From M3 sp045133615 (GTDB lineage: Bacteria > Bacteroidota > Bacteroidia > Bacteroidales > Muribaculaceae), in NCBI GenBank assembly GCA_045133615.1, contig JBGUUQ010000028.1, positions 31,619 through 95,618 on the forward strand: a DNA stretch of 64,000 bases. Reading direction: 5' to 3'. Numbering within the stretch: position 1 is the stretch's first letter; every line of letters starts with the position of its first letter. Below, one piece after another: positions 26,865 through 36,507 of the stretch. The translations under genes and the position numbers were made by a program. The notes beneath the pieces were generated by a model. That model searched no databases. It saw only the letters and a program-made list of their open reading frames with translations, and was not told where the DNA came from.

Positions 26865-29543
26865 ATGAAACGTATAATTCTACCATTACTCGTTTTGTGC
26901 ATCGGTACTATTACCTTTGCTCAAAAGAATATCACCAATCCGGTTATAAAACGAATTGCCGACTGCGGCGTAATGAAGTATAATGGAAAATACTACATCG
27001 GTGGCGTAGGAACAGAAGGCGACTTCTATGTATCGTCTGACCTCGTGAACTGGGGAGATCCGATTCATGTAATAGACATGGACAACGACTGGACCCGAGG
27101 TACCGGAGCTAAAAATAACCAAATCCACGCCAACGACATGGTCTATCTCAACGGAACATTCCACTTTTATTGGTCGGTAAACTATTGGGGAGGCGACCGC
27201 CATGCAGTACACATGGTACATGCACAAAGCGACAATGTTCTTGGTCCGTACTACGAACCCGACAAAACCACTTGGCTCGACAACCGTATTGACCCAAAAC
27301 TATTCATCGACGATGACGGACAATTATATATGTACATGGTGCGTTTCACCGAAGGCAACGCCATTTGGGTTCGCAAAATGAAAAATCCGGCTGAATTTGA
27401 AAGCGAACCGTTCTGTTTGTTCGCATCACTTCCCGACACATGGGAAACGATGGACAACCGTGTTGCCGAAGGTCCTTGGGTCTTCAAATATCGCGACCAA
27501 TACTACATGATGTATAACGCGAACCATACCGGGACTTCTTGGGGCAATTATCAACTCGGTGTGGCACAAGCCGACTCTCCCATCTTATTCAACAATGGAA
27601 ACAAATACAGCTATCCGGTTGTCGGGTGCAACCTCACTGAATTAAGCGACCGATATGCCGACATTCTTCGTTATAGCCGTATGGCGTATGATCCGATGTT
27701 TTCATATACTGAGACACAACCGATTGCAGGATGGGAAAAGACAGGATTTGACGATGCTTCATGGCAAAAAGGTGAAAGCGGGTTTGCAGCACGTGCAATA
27801 GCAGGTTCTACCACCCAACACATGGGAACCAAATGGACTTCCGATAACCTTTGGCTGCGCAAAGAGTTTACTGCCGATAAAAACGTAGGAAATATTGCCA
27901 TTCGTATCAAGCACCATGGCGATACCAAAATAATGCTCAACGGCAAAGAAATCTACAACAAGCAAGGACGAGATTTCTGCGTTATAAACCTTGATGCTCA
28001 ACAACGCAAAGCAATCGTTAATGGCACCAACACTCTCGCGGTTGAAACTGCTAAAGGGCGCGACAATTTCTTCGACATCGCTATTTTCGACATCAAAGAC
28101 CAAATCGCCGACGACATATTGATGACTCCGGGACAACCCAATATCCTCCGCGGACCCAACGGGTTTGAATGGTGGCTCATCTATATGGCCAATCGTAATG
28201 ATGCCGGACGCGACCAATATATCGATAGAGTGCAATTCTTTGACAAGACACTTTATGTAGACGGAATTACCGGTCCTAACACACCGGGATACCACCCGGT
28301 TCCGGCTCTTCCCACATTTGCCACAACAGGTGAAACAGCAGCACAAGGAGCATTTACTCAAACTCAATCCTCGGCAACATATTTATTTGAAACCGGAGTA
28401 AAAACTTCAGGTGATGCAGGAGCTATTGCATGGTGGGAAGACGAAAACAATTATGCAAAAGTTGGTCTGAATGCAGCAGCCGGCTCTTGGTATCTAATTA
28501 CTTGTATTAACGGCAATACCAATACTGAAAGTTATCAACTTGCCCCCGACTTCCGCTGGGGCGTATACCACAACATCCGCATCGAACGCAACGGCGAAAG
28601 CATGCAAGTTTGGCTCGATGAACTACCGGCACCCGGTCGACATCGTTTCTGTAATATAATCCCGGCATCAGCAGGATATGCAGGCACATTTGATAATTCA
28701 GGCAATGCTCTTTTCGATGGCACAATCTATACCATCGGATTCGATAATGTAGACCATCGTCTTGCAAAGGGAGAAGAACTTATCAAAGGCGATGTCCTCA
28801 CCGACTACGAACTCAGTTTCCAACTCTACGGACTCAATCCGACTCGCAATGCCGGTTGCTATCCAATCTATGTAGATGCCAATAATTATGTGAAAGCCAC
28901 ATTCAATGGCGTAACAGGTTGCCTTGATATCGTTACCGTTGTAAAAGGGAAAGAGAAAAAACAACAATCCGTATCACTCGAAAACATGCGTATAACCTAT
29001 CCCGATGTGAAATATACCGACATGATTGAAAAAGGCTATCGTTTTGGAGCTACGTCATGGATTAACGGAATATATCTCAACCGTAGCAAGGAAAACAGCA
29101 CTTCGGCATACGCAGCTTCGCTCAGCATCAAAAACGGGAAAGAAAATGCGTTCAACGACAACATGTTCAACCGTCTTACAACGGAATATCTAATTGATGG
29201 CAAGTGGCACTCAATCGACACATCCAATGCCAACATCGCCGACAATCCGATGTACAACTACACATCGTTCGAACCAACCAAAATGGATGGATTACGTTTC
29301 ATCAACAGCATTCCGACCGATAATCGCCGACACATCTACAAGATTATTGTCAACGAATGTCTAAAAGAAAACTACAACTTCCGTTCAATTCGTCGTGGCA
29401 ACGATTTGTATCTCTTTATCGATGGCAAAGAAGTGGCAAAAGTCGATGTGACGAATATGCCCGCATCTCGATTCGGACTCTGTGCAGGGAATTATGCTCC
29501 CTCTTTCAACGGCATTCTTTACTATCACATTGGTAACAAATAA
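26865..29543 (+). CDS. GH43 enzyme with inserted sandwich domain and C-terminal lectin-like domains
   Basis: An 892-residue exported protein (signal peptide about 1-20). A five-bladed GH43 propeller begins at about 24, with candidate base D33 (RIADCG, in place of the usual ADP), D143 (RIDPK) and general acid E202 (VAEGPW). The propeller is interrupted at about 285-412 by a beta-sandwich of the galactose-binding type (GWEKTGFDDASWQKGESGF, SDNLWLRKEF, INGxx-like MLNGKEIYNKQG), then resumes with NILRGPNGFEWWLIYMANRN to about 475. Two concanavalin/LamG-like domains follow (about 490-640 and 650-892). It probably removes arabinose or xylose side groups; the linkage is unknown. It is the first gene of a pair with the next GH43. 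Confidence 0.82.
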   Translation: MKRIILPLLVLCIGTITFAQKNITNPVIKRIADCGVMKYNGKYYIGGVGTEGDFYVSSDLVNWGDPIHVIDMDNDWTRGTGAKNNQIHANDMVYLNGTFHFYWSVNYWGGDRHAVHMVHAQSDNVLGPYYEPDKTTWLDNRIDPKLFIDDDGQLYMYMVRFTEGNAIWVRKMKNPAEFESEPFCLFASLPDTWETMDNRVAEGPWVFKYRDQYYMMYNANHTGTSWGNYQLGVAQADSPILFNNGNKYSYPVVGCNLTELSDRYADILRYSRMAYDPMFSYTETQPIAGWEKTGFDDASWQKGESGFAARAIAGSTTQHMGTKWTSDNLWLRKEFTADKNVGNIAIRIKHHGDTKIMLNGKEIYNKQGRDFCVINLDAQQRKAIVNGTNTLAVETAKGRDNFFDIAIFDIKDQIADDILMTPGQPNILRGPNGFEWWLIYMANRNDAGRDQYIDRVQFFDKTLYVDGITGPNTPGYHPVPALPTFATTGETAAQGAFTQTQSSATYLFETGVKTSGDAGAIAWWEDENNYAKVGLNAAAGSWYLITCINGNTNTESYQLAPDFRWGVYHNIRIERNGESMQVWLDELPAPGRHRFCNIIPASAGYAGTFDNSGNALFDGTIYTIGFDNVDHRLAKGEELIKGDVLTDYELSFQLYGLNPTRNAGCYPIYVDANNYVKATFNGVTGCLDIVTVVKGKEKKQQSVSLENMRITYPDVKYTDMIEKGYRFGATSWINGIYLNRSKENSTSAYAASLSIKNGKENAFNDNMFNRLTTEYLIDGKWHSIDTSNANIADNPMYNYTSFEPTKMDGLRFINSIPTDNRRHIYKIIVNECLKENYNFRSIRRGNDLYLFIDGKEVAKVDVTNMPASRFGLCAGNYAPSFNGILYYHIGNK

Positions 29544-29555
29544 ATTCAAATCAAC

Positions 29556-30542
29556 ATGAAACACCCGTTTTTAATCGCAGCAATAGCTGCATCAATCACT
29601 CTCCCTGCATTCATTTCTTGTGCGCCTCAACAAACCGCAGAAGAAGGGGAAGAAATATTTTTTGCCGACCCGACAATATTTGTCGAAAACGGTAAATATT
29701 ATCTTACCGGCACCGGAAATCCAAATGGTTTTACAATGTTGGAATCCACCGATCTCAAAACTTGGACTGCTGTTAACGCCGATACCACTCACTTTATTCT
29801 AAAAAAAGGTGAAAACGTTTTCGGAGAAAAAGGATTTTGGGCTCCACAAATATATAAAGAAGGCGACAAATACTACTTCTTCTACACTGCCAACGAACAG
29901 ACTGTAGTGGCAAAAGCCGATACTGTGACAGGACCATATACTCAAACCGACGTTCGTCCGATTGATGGTAGCGAGAAAAACATCGACCCCTATTTGTTTA
30001 AGGACGACGATGGCAAATACTATCTCTATCACGTACGTTTCGACCATGGCAACTATCTTTGGGCAGCCGAATATGATATAACCGGCGACTCCATCAATAA
30101 AGCCACTTTGACTCAATGTTTCCAAGCAACCGAACATTGGGAAGATACCGAAGAACCGAATATGTGGGATCCCATTATGGAAGGTCCGACTGTATTCAAA
30201 AAGGATGGTACTTATTATCTGATGTATTCTGCCAATCACTATCTCAATCCGGACTATGCCGTAGGTTATGCAACAGCACCCTCTCCTCTCGGTCCGTGGA
30301 CAAAACATAAAAACAATCCGTTCATTCATGTTTCGAAAGTGGGCGAAAATGGATCCGGACATGGCGACCTCTTCACCGGTCTCGACGGCAATCCCTATTA
30401 TGTTTACCATGTACACTACAATGATACGATCGTAGGACCTCGACGTACTCGTATCGTTCCTCTTAATATCACCACCGATTCTGCCGGAATCCTTGACATT
30501 TCAGTTAAAGCCGACGGCATTATCATTCCACGCGTGAAGTAG
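29556..30542 (+). CDS. GH43 lipoprotein, arabinosidase/xylosidase type
   Basis: A 328-residue lipoprotein (lipidated C22) consisting of a single GH43 propeller. The catalytic base is D38 (FFADPT), the pKa modulator D144 (NIDPYLF) and the general acid E209 (IMEGPTVF); GFWAPQIY is also typical. It starts 12 bp after the larger GH43 gene. Members of the family are alpha-L-arabinofuranosidases, arabinanases or beta-xylosidases; the compact form without the extra C-terminal domain fits an arabinan- or galactan-type exo-enzyme. It is probably at the surface or facing the periplasm. Confidence 0.88.
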   Translation: MKHPFLIAAIAASITLPAFISCAPQQTAEEGEEIFFADPTIFVENGKYYLTGTGNPNGFTMLESTDLKTWTAVNADTTHFILKKGENVFGEKGFWAPQIYKEGDKYYFFYTANEQTVVAKADTVTGPYTQTDVRPIDGSEKNIDPYLFKDDDGKYYLYHVRFDHGNYLWAAEYDITGDSINKATLTQCFQATEHWEDTEEPNMWDPIMEGPTVFKKDGTYYLMYSANHYLNPDYAVGYATAPSPLGPWTKHKNNPFIHVSKVGENGSGHGDLFTGLDGNPYYVYHVHYNDTIVGPRRTRIVPLNITTDSAGILDISVKADGIIIPRVK

Positions 30543-30559
30543 TCCAATACTTTAAGTTT

Positions 30560-30607
30560 GAGAATCAATTTTGATATTTCTTAAGAATATCAAAATTGAT
30601 TCTCTCT
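30560..30607 (+). terminator. Perfect 19-bp hairpin between the GH43 and FAD genes
   Basis: Arms of 19 bp (30560-30578 and 30586-30604) with a 7-nt loop and no mismatch, followed by TCTCTT. It should end the GH43 transcript, but only 21 bp separate it from the next start codon, so no room remains for a normal promoter after it. Confidence 0.8.
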
Positions 30608-30625
30608 TATAACGACATAAACCAC

Positions 30626-31945
30626 ATGGATAGAAGAAATTTTCTAAAAAGTTCAATTCTCGGAGTCGGAGCAACGAGTCTTATGTCAATACCGGGGTTG
30701 AAAGCGATAGCTTCCAATGATTCAAAAATCGTTGATGGCTCATCGCGTCTCGATGCCTTAGATTGGGTTAACGAGCCACCACGTCGCACTCCCGTTATTG
30801 CAAATGCCGACGTTGTTGTGCTTGGCGGAGGACCGGCAGGAGTCGCCGCTGCCGTCAGTGCAGCTCGCGGAGGAGTAAGCGTGATTCTCCTTGAACGATA
30901 TACCTTCCTCGGCGGGCTTTGGACCGGCGGACTTGTGCTTCCTTGTCTCAATACACATGGATGTGCCGACACCAAAGAGTGGACAAAAGTAATATTCGGA
31001 TTTTGTCAAGACATCTACGACCGGCTTTTCGCCATGGATATGGTAGTCAATCCTCTTGCTCCTACGGTAGATCCGGAAGCATGCAAATACGTTCTCGAAC
31101 AAATGTGCCTTGAAACCGGAGTGCAGATTATCTACCACAGCTGGGCCGGCGGAGCAATTATGTCGGGCGACCGAATAGACTCCATACTCATTGAGACTAA
31201 AAGCGGACGCGTAGCTATAAAGAGCAAAATGTTTGTCGACGCCAGTGGCGATGGCGACCTATTCGCATGGGCAGGCCAAGACCACTACGAGATAAAACAC
31301 CATATTGGAGCAATGTATCGTATAGGGGGCGTCCCCGAAGATATGCCGGCAGGTACCCGCACACCAATCTCAGGTGTACGAAATATGCATATCCATGGCT
31401 TTGACAATCAAGATGGACTCGATGTACTCAACCTTTCTCGCATACAAACCGATTTGCGTAAAATGATGTGGGAACGGACTCAGAAACTTCGTGAACGCGA
31501 GGGAGGCGATGGCATCTACCTTCTTGAGGTGCCACCACAAATCGGAGTAAGAGCTACTCGCGTACTCAACGCCGTTGCCAACGTTACCCTTGAGGACTCC
31601 ATGCACTACCGCAAATACGACGACTCTATCGGCATGAGCGGCGGAAGCACCCCAATCATGTATAAAGGTCAGCAAATCAAGACAAAAGATCGTCCCACAT
31701 GGCAAATTCCATATTCGGCACTAATCCCAAAAGGCTGCCCCAACCTCATCGTTGGCGGACGCTGTTTCGGCTATGACAGCGGACTTGTTTATGATGCTCG
31801 CGAAATCGGCACTTGCCTTGTCACCGGACAAGCCGCAGGCACAGCAGCTGCTCTCGCCCTCAATTCTCGCCGTAGTGTACAAGAAGTAGACATCCCCAAA
31901 CTCCGCACTGCGTTACTCGAACAACGCGCAAAACTCGAACTTTAA
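30626..31945 (+). CDS. Tat-exported FAD-dependent oxidoreductase
   Basis: A 439-residue flavoprotein of the FAD_oxidored type (PF12831). The start at 30626 (MDRRNFLKSS) gives a classical twin-arginine signal (RRNFLK, then a hydrophobic stretch up to about residue 30); an upstream ATG at 30596 lies in the terminator hairpin and is rejected. The dinucleotide-binding motif VVVLGGGPAGVAAA covers 63-76 and MFVDASGDGDL is the second family motif. Export of a folded FAD enzyme fits the Tat route. It may oxidise a sugar or sugar acid released by the PUL; the substrate is unknown. Its stop is 3 bp from the convergent ssb gene. Confidence 0.85.
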   Translation: MDRRNFLKSSILGVGATSLMSIPGLKAIASNDSKIVDGSSRLDALDWVNEPPRRTPVIANADVVVLGGGPAGVAAAVSAARGGVSVILLERYTFLGGLWTGGLVLPCLNTHGCADTKEWTKVIFGFCQDIYDRLFAMDMVVNPLAPTVDPEACKYVLEQMCLETGVQIIYHSWAGGAIMSGDRIDSILIETKSGRVAIKSKMFVDASGDGDLFAWAGQDHYEIKHHIGAMYRIGGVPEDMPAGTRTPISGVRNMHIHGFDNQDGLDVLNLSRIQTDLRKMMWERTQKLREREGGDGIYLLEVPPQIGVRATRVLNAVANVTLEDSMHYRKYDDSIGMSGGSTPIMYKGQQIKTKDRPTWQIPYSALIPKGCPNLIVGGRCFGYDSGLVYDAREIGTCLVTGQAAGTAAALALNSRRSVQEVDIPKLRTALLEQRAKLEL

Positions 31946-31948
31946 ATC

Positions 31949-32290
31949 TCAAACTGCTCCGCGGCCGAGAATATCAAACGTTTCCACATGGATTTCCGTG
32001 ATGCTGCGTTTGATTGTGTTACGATCTTCCCAGATTCGGGTGCGTAGTTTCCCCTCGATATAGAGCATTGTGCCCTTTCTGATATATTTTTCGGCAAATT
32101 CGGCTTGTTTGCCCCACATCACTATGTTGTGCCATTCCGTTCGTTCGGGGATGGTAGTTCCGGCGGCAGTCGTACGTGGCCGCTCGGTGGTGGCAAGCGA
32201 AAATTCAGCAACAGGCATCCCGTCGACATAACGTATCGACGGGTCTTTGCCTGCGTTGCCTATGAGTATGACTTTGTTTACCGATGCCAT
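31949..32290 (-). CDS. ssb: Single-stranded DNA-binding protein, short form
   Basis: A 113-residue OB-fold protein (VNKVILIGNAGKDP, TEWHNIVMWGKQAE, KGTMLYIEGKLRTR). It ends directly after the OB fold (DILGRGAV) and lacks the disordered linker and acidic DDDIPF-type tail that binds partner proteins in most SSBs. It lies 24 bp after proC, the end of the arginine operon. A short form could be a second, specialised SSB; a longer housekeeping copy would then be elsewhere in the genome. Confidence 0.93.
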   Translation of the reverse strand: MASVNKVILIGNAGKDPSIRYVDGMPVAEFSLATTERPRTTAAGTTIPERTEWHNIVMWGKQAEFAEKYIRKGTMLYIEGKLRTRIWEDRNTIKRSITEIHVETFDILGRGAV

Positions 32291-32314
32291 ATAGAGAAGA
32301 GAGCGATTTTATTG

Positions 32315-33106
32315 TTATTTAGAGGCTTTCAGACCCTCTATTACCGCGGTAGTGAAACCATTGGCTTCCATTGCATTGAGGCCCTTGATAGTCACTCCTC
32401 CGGGAGTAGTCACTTTATCGATTTCTACTTCGGGGTTATTGCCTGTTGATTCAAGTAACTCGATTGCGCCACGGAGCGTTTGCAACACAAATTCCTTTCC
32501 TTGCGAAGCATAGAACCCCAATTCTACCCCACCCTCGGTGGCTGCACGCACATAGCGCATAGCATAAGCGATTCCACACGAACATAGAGCCGTAGCGGCA
32601 CCCATCAGACGCTCTTCAATAACAGCGGCCTTACCAATAGCGCCGAAAAGGCGTTCTACCATTGCCACTTGCTCGTCCGAAGCATTGCGATGGCAAATAA
32701 ATGTCATGCTTTGCCCTATTGCGATAGCCGTATTGGGCATGGCGCGGAAAAGTGTACGCTCCGACGAATAGTTCGACAACCATCCGCTGATAGTGTCAAG
32801 AGTGACACCGGCGGCTATCGAAAGTATTATCTGATTGCGAAAATCAACACGGGGAGCAATTCCGGCAAGAACGGTTTCCACAAGCCACGGTTTTACAGCG
32901 AGAATGATTATATCCGAACCCGTTACAGCTTCAACATTATCAGTCGTCATCTGCAGACCGGGGGCTTGTTGAGTAAGTGTCAATCGCTCCGCATGAGGGT
33001 CGGCAACGGTAATATCCGCTGCATTCACGACTCCGCTTTTAGCCAATCCTACGGCAATGGCACCACCCATGTTGCCACCGCCTATAATACCTACTTTCAT
33101 TTTCAA
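32315..33106 (-). CDS. proC: Pyrroline-5-carboxylate reductase
   Basis: A 263-residue enzyme that makes proline from pyrroline-5-carboxylate with NAD(P)H. The Rossmann motif GIIGGGNMGGAIA is at the N-terminus and the C-terminal TTPGGVTIKGLNAMEANGF is the diagnostic ProC motif (PGGVT). The initiating ATG is at 33106, or six bases later at 33100. It abuts the argD stop with no gap and is co-transcribed with the arginine genes, the same order as in Bacteroides. Confidence 0.96.
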   Translation of the reverse strand: MKMKVGIIGGGNMGGAIAVGLAKSGVVNAADITVADPHAERLTLTQQAPGLQMTTDNVEAVTGSDIIILAVKPWLVETVLAGIAPRVDFRNQIILSIAAGVTLDTISGWLSNYSSERTLFRAMPNTAIAIGQSMTFICHRNASDEQVAMVERLFGAIGKAAVIEERLMGAATALCSCGIAYAMRYVRAATEGGVELGFYASQGKEFVLQTLRGAIELLESTGNNPEVEIDKVTTPGGVTIKGLNAMEANGFTTAVIEGLKASK

Positions 33107-34237
33107 TTAAGCGTTTGATAATGCCCGTTTGAAACGTACGATAAAGTCATCGACATTTTCGCAGGTGAGACATAGCGGCGGAAGCAGACGAATCACATGT
33201 GTACCCGTTACGCCGGTAAATACTTTTTCTTCATGAATAAGGCGTGAACGAAGTTCCTTGATAGGATAATCCATCTCTATACCTATCATAAGTCCCTCTC
33301 CGCGTATTTCTTTGATGCCGGGAATTTTTTCGAGTTCCGACTTGAGGTAAGCACCCACTTCACGAGCATTTTCCACAAGGTTTTCCTTCTCGAATATTTC
33401 AAGTACGGCAATCGCAGCAGCGCATGCCAAATGGTTGCCTCCGAACGTAGTGCCAAGCATACCATACACCGGCTTAAACTTCGGAGAAATGATAACGGCT
33501 CCCATTGGGAATCCGTTGGCGATGCCTTTTGCCATTGTCACCACATCGGGCTTTACTCCCGAATATTGATGAGCAAAGAATTTTCCCGAACGTCCGTAAC
33601 CGCTCTGTATCTCATCGAACACGAGTACTGTATCATATTTGTCGCACTCCTCACGAAGTTGCTTAAGGAAATCGACGTCAGGGATACGAATACCTCCGAC
33701 TCCTTGAATACCTTCAACAATCACTGCGGCTACATCGCCTTTCGACAATTCTGCCTTAGCAGCTTCAATATCGTTGAACGGCACAATAGTGACATTGCCG
33801 TTCGCATTGATAGGAGCTACGATTTTGGGATTATCTGTTGCCTCAACAGCAAGCGAGGTACGCCCGTGGAAAGCCTTACCGAATGAAATGACACGCTTAC
33901 GTCCGTTATAGAACGACGCAAGTTTCAATGCATTTTCATTTGCCTCGGCTCCGGAGTTGATGAGAAACAATTGGTAATCATCATATCCGCAAGCCTTTCC
34001 AAGTTTATCGGCAAGACGCTGCTGGAGCGAATTTATTACCGAATTTGAGTAAAAGCAGAGTTTTGATGCTTGCTCATTGATTGCTTTGAGGTAGTGAGGA
34101 TGAGAGTGTCCCACCGAAATCACGGCATGACCGCCATAAAGGTCAAGATACTCGGTACCGTTTGTATCCCACACCTTGCACCCCTCACCTCGTGCGATTT
34201 CAATGTCAAACAGAGGATATACGTCAAAAAGTTTCAT
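33107..34237 (-). CDS. argD: N-acetyl/succinylornithine aminotransferase
   Basis: A 376-residue class III PLP aminotransferase. K237 in TMAKGIANGFPMG is the PLP lysine, and VFDEIQSGYGRSG and NSGAEANENALK are typical of ArgD. It converts the N-acylglutamate semialdehyde to N-acylornithine. Bacteroidota are known to use succinylated rather than acetylated intermediates, so the true substrate is probably the N-succinyl form. It is 14 bp after argC. Confidence 0.94.
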   Translation of the reverse strand: MKLFDVYPLFDIEIARGEGCKVWDTNGTEYLDLYGGHAVISVGHSHPHYLKAINEQASKLCFYSNSVINSLQQRLADKLGKACGYDDYQLFLINSGAEANENALKLASFYNGRKRVISFGKAFHGRTSLAVEATDNPKIVAPINANGNVTIVPFNDIEAAKAELSKGDVAAVIVEGIQGVGGIRIPDVDFLKQLREECDKYDTVLVFDEIQSGYGRSGKFFAHQYSGVKPDVVTMAKGIANGFPMGAVIISPKFKPVYGMLGTTFGGNHLACAAAIAVLEIFEKENLVENAREVGAYLKSELEKIPGIKEIRGEGLMIGIEMDYPIKELRSRLIHEEKVFTGVTGTHVIRLLPPLCLTCENVDDFIVRFKRALSNA

Positions 34238-34251
34238 CTTATTATACTAAA

Positions 34252-35223
34252 TTAAAATGCCGACGGTTTCAATGCCAGTCCTACACGTTCATGAAGTCCG
34301 AAAAGAAGATTCATATTGTGAACAGCCTGACCCGATGCCCCTTTCACAAGATTGTCGATAACGGAAGTAATCAACAACTTTCCGTCTACCTTATCAAGGT
34401 GAAGAATACATTTATTGGTATTTACCACATCTTTCAAATCGGGAGCCTTGTCGGTCACAAATGTAAAATTATGGTCGGAATAATAGTCCTCGTAAAGTTT
34501 ACGCACCTCTTCCAATTCTATCGGGCAGTCGAGATAAACGATTGCCATAATACCGCGAGAGAAACATCCGCGCACGGGAATAAAATTGATGTCGGCGTTG
34601 AAACTTGCCTGCAATTGACCAAGCGACTGCTTGATTTCTGCCAAATGCTGGTGGCGGAACGGCTTATAAATCGACACATTGTCATTACGCCATGAGAAAT
34701 GGGAAGTGGCACTCGGTTTCACACCGGCTCCGGTACTTCCTGTAATGGCTGTAACATGAATATCGCTGTTAAGCAACAGATTTTTAGCCAATGGAAGCAA
34801 AGCGAGTTGAATGGCGGTGGCGAAACATCCGGGATTTGCTACACGGGTAGCACCACGCACAATACGTTTGCGATTTAGCTCCGGAAGACCGTAGACAAAT
34901 TCATGAGTACCATCCTCGATACGATAATCGGTCGAAAGATCGATGATTTTAAGTGACTCAGGCACATCATGACTTTCCATAAACTTACGAGTCTCTCCAT
35001 GAGGAGTGCAACAGAAAAGCACATCAATTTCCTCCCACGGAGTTTTGTCGGTGAAACGAAGGTCGGTCTCGCCGATAAGGCCCTGATGCACATTTGCGAC
35101 CAAGTTACCCGCGTTGCTCGAACTGTTGACCCAAACGATTTCCACGTCGGGGTGATTGAGGAGGAGACGAATCAATTCACCAGCAGTGTAGCCTGCGCCT
35201 CCGATTATTCCGGCTTTTATCAT
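34252..35223 (-). CDS. argC: N-acetyl/succinyl-gamma-glutamyl-phosphate reductase
   Basis: A 323-residue NADP-dependent reductase. The motif GIIGGAGYTAGELIRLL binds NADP, and the catalytic cysteine is C133 in VANPGCFATA. The C-terminal part HNMNLLFGL is also characteristic. As for ArgD, the natural substrate is likely the N-succinyl compound. The gap to argG is 70 bp, larger than others in the operon, and shows no clear hairpin. Confidence 0.95.
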   Translation of the reverse strand: MIKAGIIGGAGYTAGELIRLLLNHPDVEIVWVNSSSNAGNLVANVHQGLIGETDLRFTDKTPWEEIDVLFCCTPHGETRKFMESHDVPESLKIIDLSTDYRIEDGTHEFVYGLPELNRKRIVRGATRVANPGCFATAIQLALLPLAKNLLLNSDIHVTAITGSTGAGVKPSATSHFSWRNDNVSIYKPFRHQHLAEIKQSLGQLQASFNADINFIPVRGCFSRGIMAIVYLDCPIELEEVRKLYEDYYSDHNFTFVTDKAPDLKDVVNTNKCILHLDKVDGKLLITSVIDNLVKGASGQAVHNMNLLFGLHERVGLALKPSAF

Positions 35224-35293
35224 AGTTTATCGCTGAATTTTTCTTGAGTGATAATTATTTCCTAATATCCAATACTATTACACCCGCAAAAAT

Positions 35294-36496
35294 TTAGATT
35301 TGTTCATCTGTATGGTTGGCATAATATGCACGCAAAGCAGTTGCTGATACCTTGATGAATCCTTTGGCATCATCGGCAGTCCAGCCTTTTTGAGTTTCGC
35401 CATATTCGCCCAACTTATTCTTCACCAAATCGTCTTCACTTTCAACACCTACGGTTGAGAATCCCAATGGGCGCAATTCGAGAATTGCAGTACCGTTTAC
35501 ATTGCGTTGAGAGTTAACAAGCATTGCTTCAATATCACGCATTACCGGTTCCAAATATTGGCTTTCGTGTAGGAACATTCCATACCAATTTGCCACTTGG
35601 TCTTTCCAATATTGCTGCCACTTGCTAAGGGTATATTTCTCCAAGAAACGGTGAGCGGAAATAATCAACATGGGAGCAGCAGCTTCAAAACCGACACGTC
35701 CTTTTATTCCGATAATGGTATCGCCAACATGCATATCACGACCAACACCATAAGCAGCGCCAATTTCTTCAACCTTTTGTATTGCTGCAATAGGGTCGTC
35801 ATAACGCACATCGTTAACGGCTTTCAATTCACCTTTCTCAAATGTAAGACGGAGTTGCTCTGTGCCCTCTTTTTGGCAATGCTTCAAATAAGCTGATTCG
35901 GGAAGGCCTTGAGCCGAGTCAAGAATCTCGCCACCGCAAATTGAAGTACCCCAAAGTCCTACATTATAACTATATTTGAGTTTTGTGAAATCGGCAGCAA
36001 ATCCATTCTTGTTGAGATAATCGATTTCTTCCTGGCGCGACAGATTGTTATCACGAGTAAGTGTGATTATTTCCACTCCGGGAGCCATTACCAAAAATGT
36101 CATATCAAAACGTATCTGGTCATTTCCGGCTCCTGTAGAACCATGAGCGATTGCATCGGCACCGATTTCATTTGCATAACGAGCGATGGCGATTGCTTGG
36201 AAAATGCGCTCCGAACTTACTGAAATGGGATAAGTTCCATTGCGAAGCACATTTCCGTATATCATATACTTCAAACTTTTATCATAGTACTCACGAGTAA
36301 CATCCAACGTCACATATTTGGTTGCTCCCAATTTATAGGCATTGGCTTCGTTTGTAGCCAATTGTTCAGGGCTGAAACCACCGGTGTTTGCACAAGCTGC
36401 ATATACTTCATATCCTTTTTCTTTGGCGAGATACATCACGGTATATGATGTGTCAAGACCACCACTGAATGCTACTACTACTTTCTTCTTTTCCAT
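35294..36496 (-). CDS. argG: Argininosuccinate synthase
   Basis: A 400-residue ATP-dependent enzyme that joins citrulline and aspartate. The frame is open up to 36649, but the ATG at 36496 gives the proper start (MEKKKVVVAFSGGLDTSY) with the P-loop AFSGGLDTS; the extension overlaps the upstream GNAT gene and is rejected. The segment GSTGAGNDQIRFD is an ArgG signature. It lies 11 bp after the GNAT gene. Confidence 0.96.
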   Translation of the reverse strand: MEKKKVVVAFSGGLDTSYTVMYLAKEKGYEVYAACANTGGFSPEQLATNEANAYKLGATKYVTLDVTREYYDKSLKYMIYGNVLRNGTYPISVSSERIFQAIAIARYANEIGADAIAHGSTGAGNDQIRFDMTFLVMAPGVEIITLTRDNNLSRQEEIDYLNKNGFAADFTKLKYSYNVGLWGTSICGGEILDSAQGLPESAYLKHCQKEGTEQLRLTFEKGELKAVNDVRYDDPIAAIQKVEEIGAAYGVGRDMHVGDTIIGIKGRVGFEAAAPMLIISAHRFLEKYTLSKWQQYWKDQVANWYGMFLHESQYLEPVMRDIEAMLVNSQRNVNGTAILELRPLGFSTVGVESEDDLVKNKLGEYGETQKGWTADDAKGFIKVSATALRAYYANHTDEQI

Positions 36497-36507
36497 TTCA
36501 GTAATAT

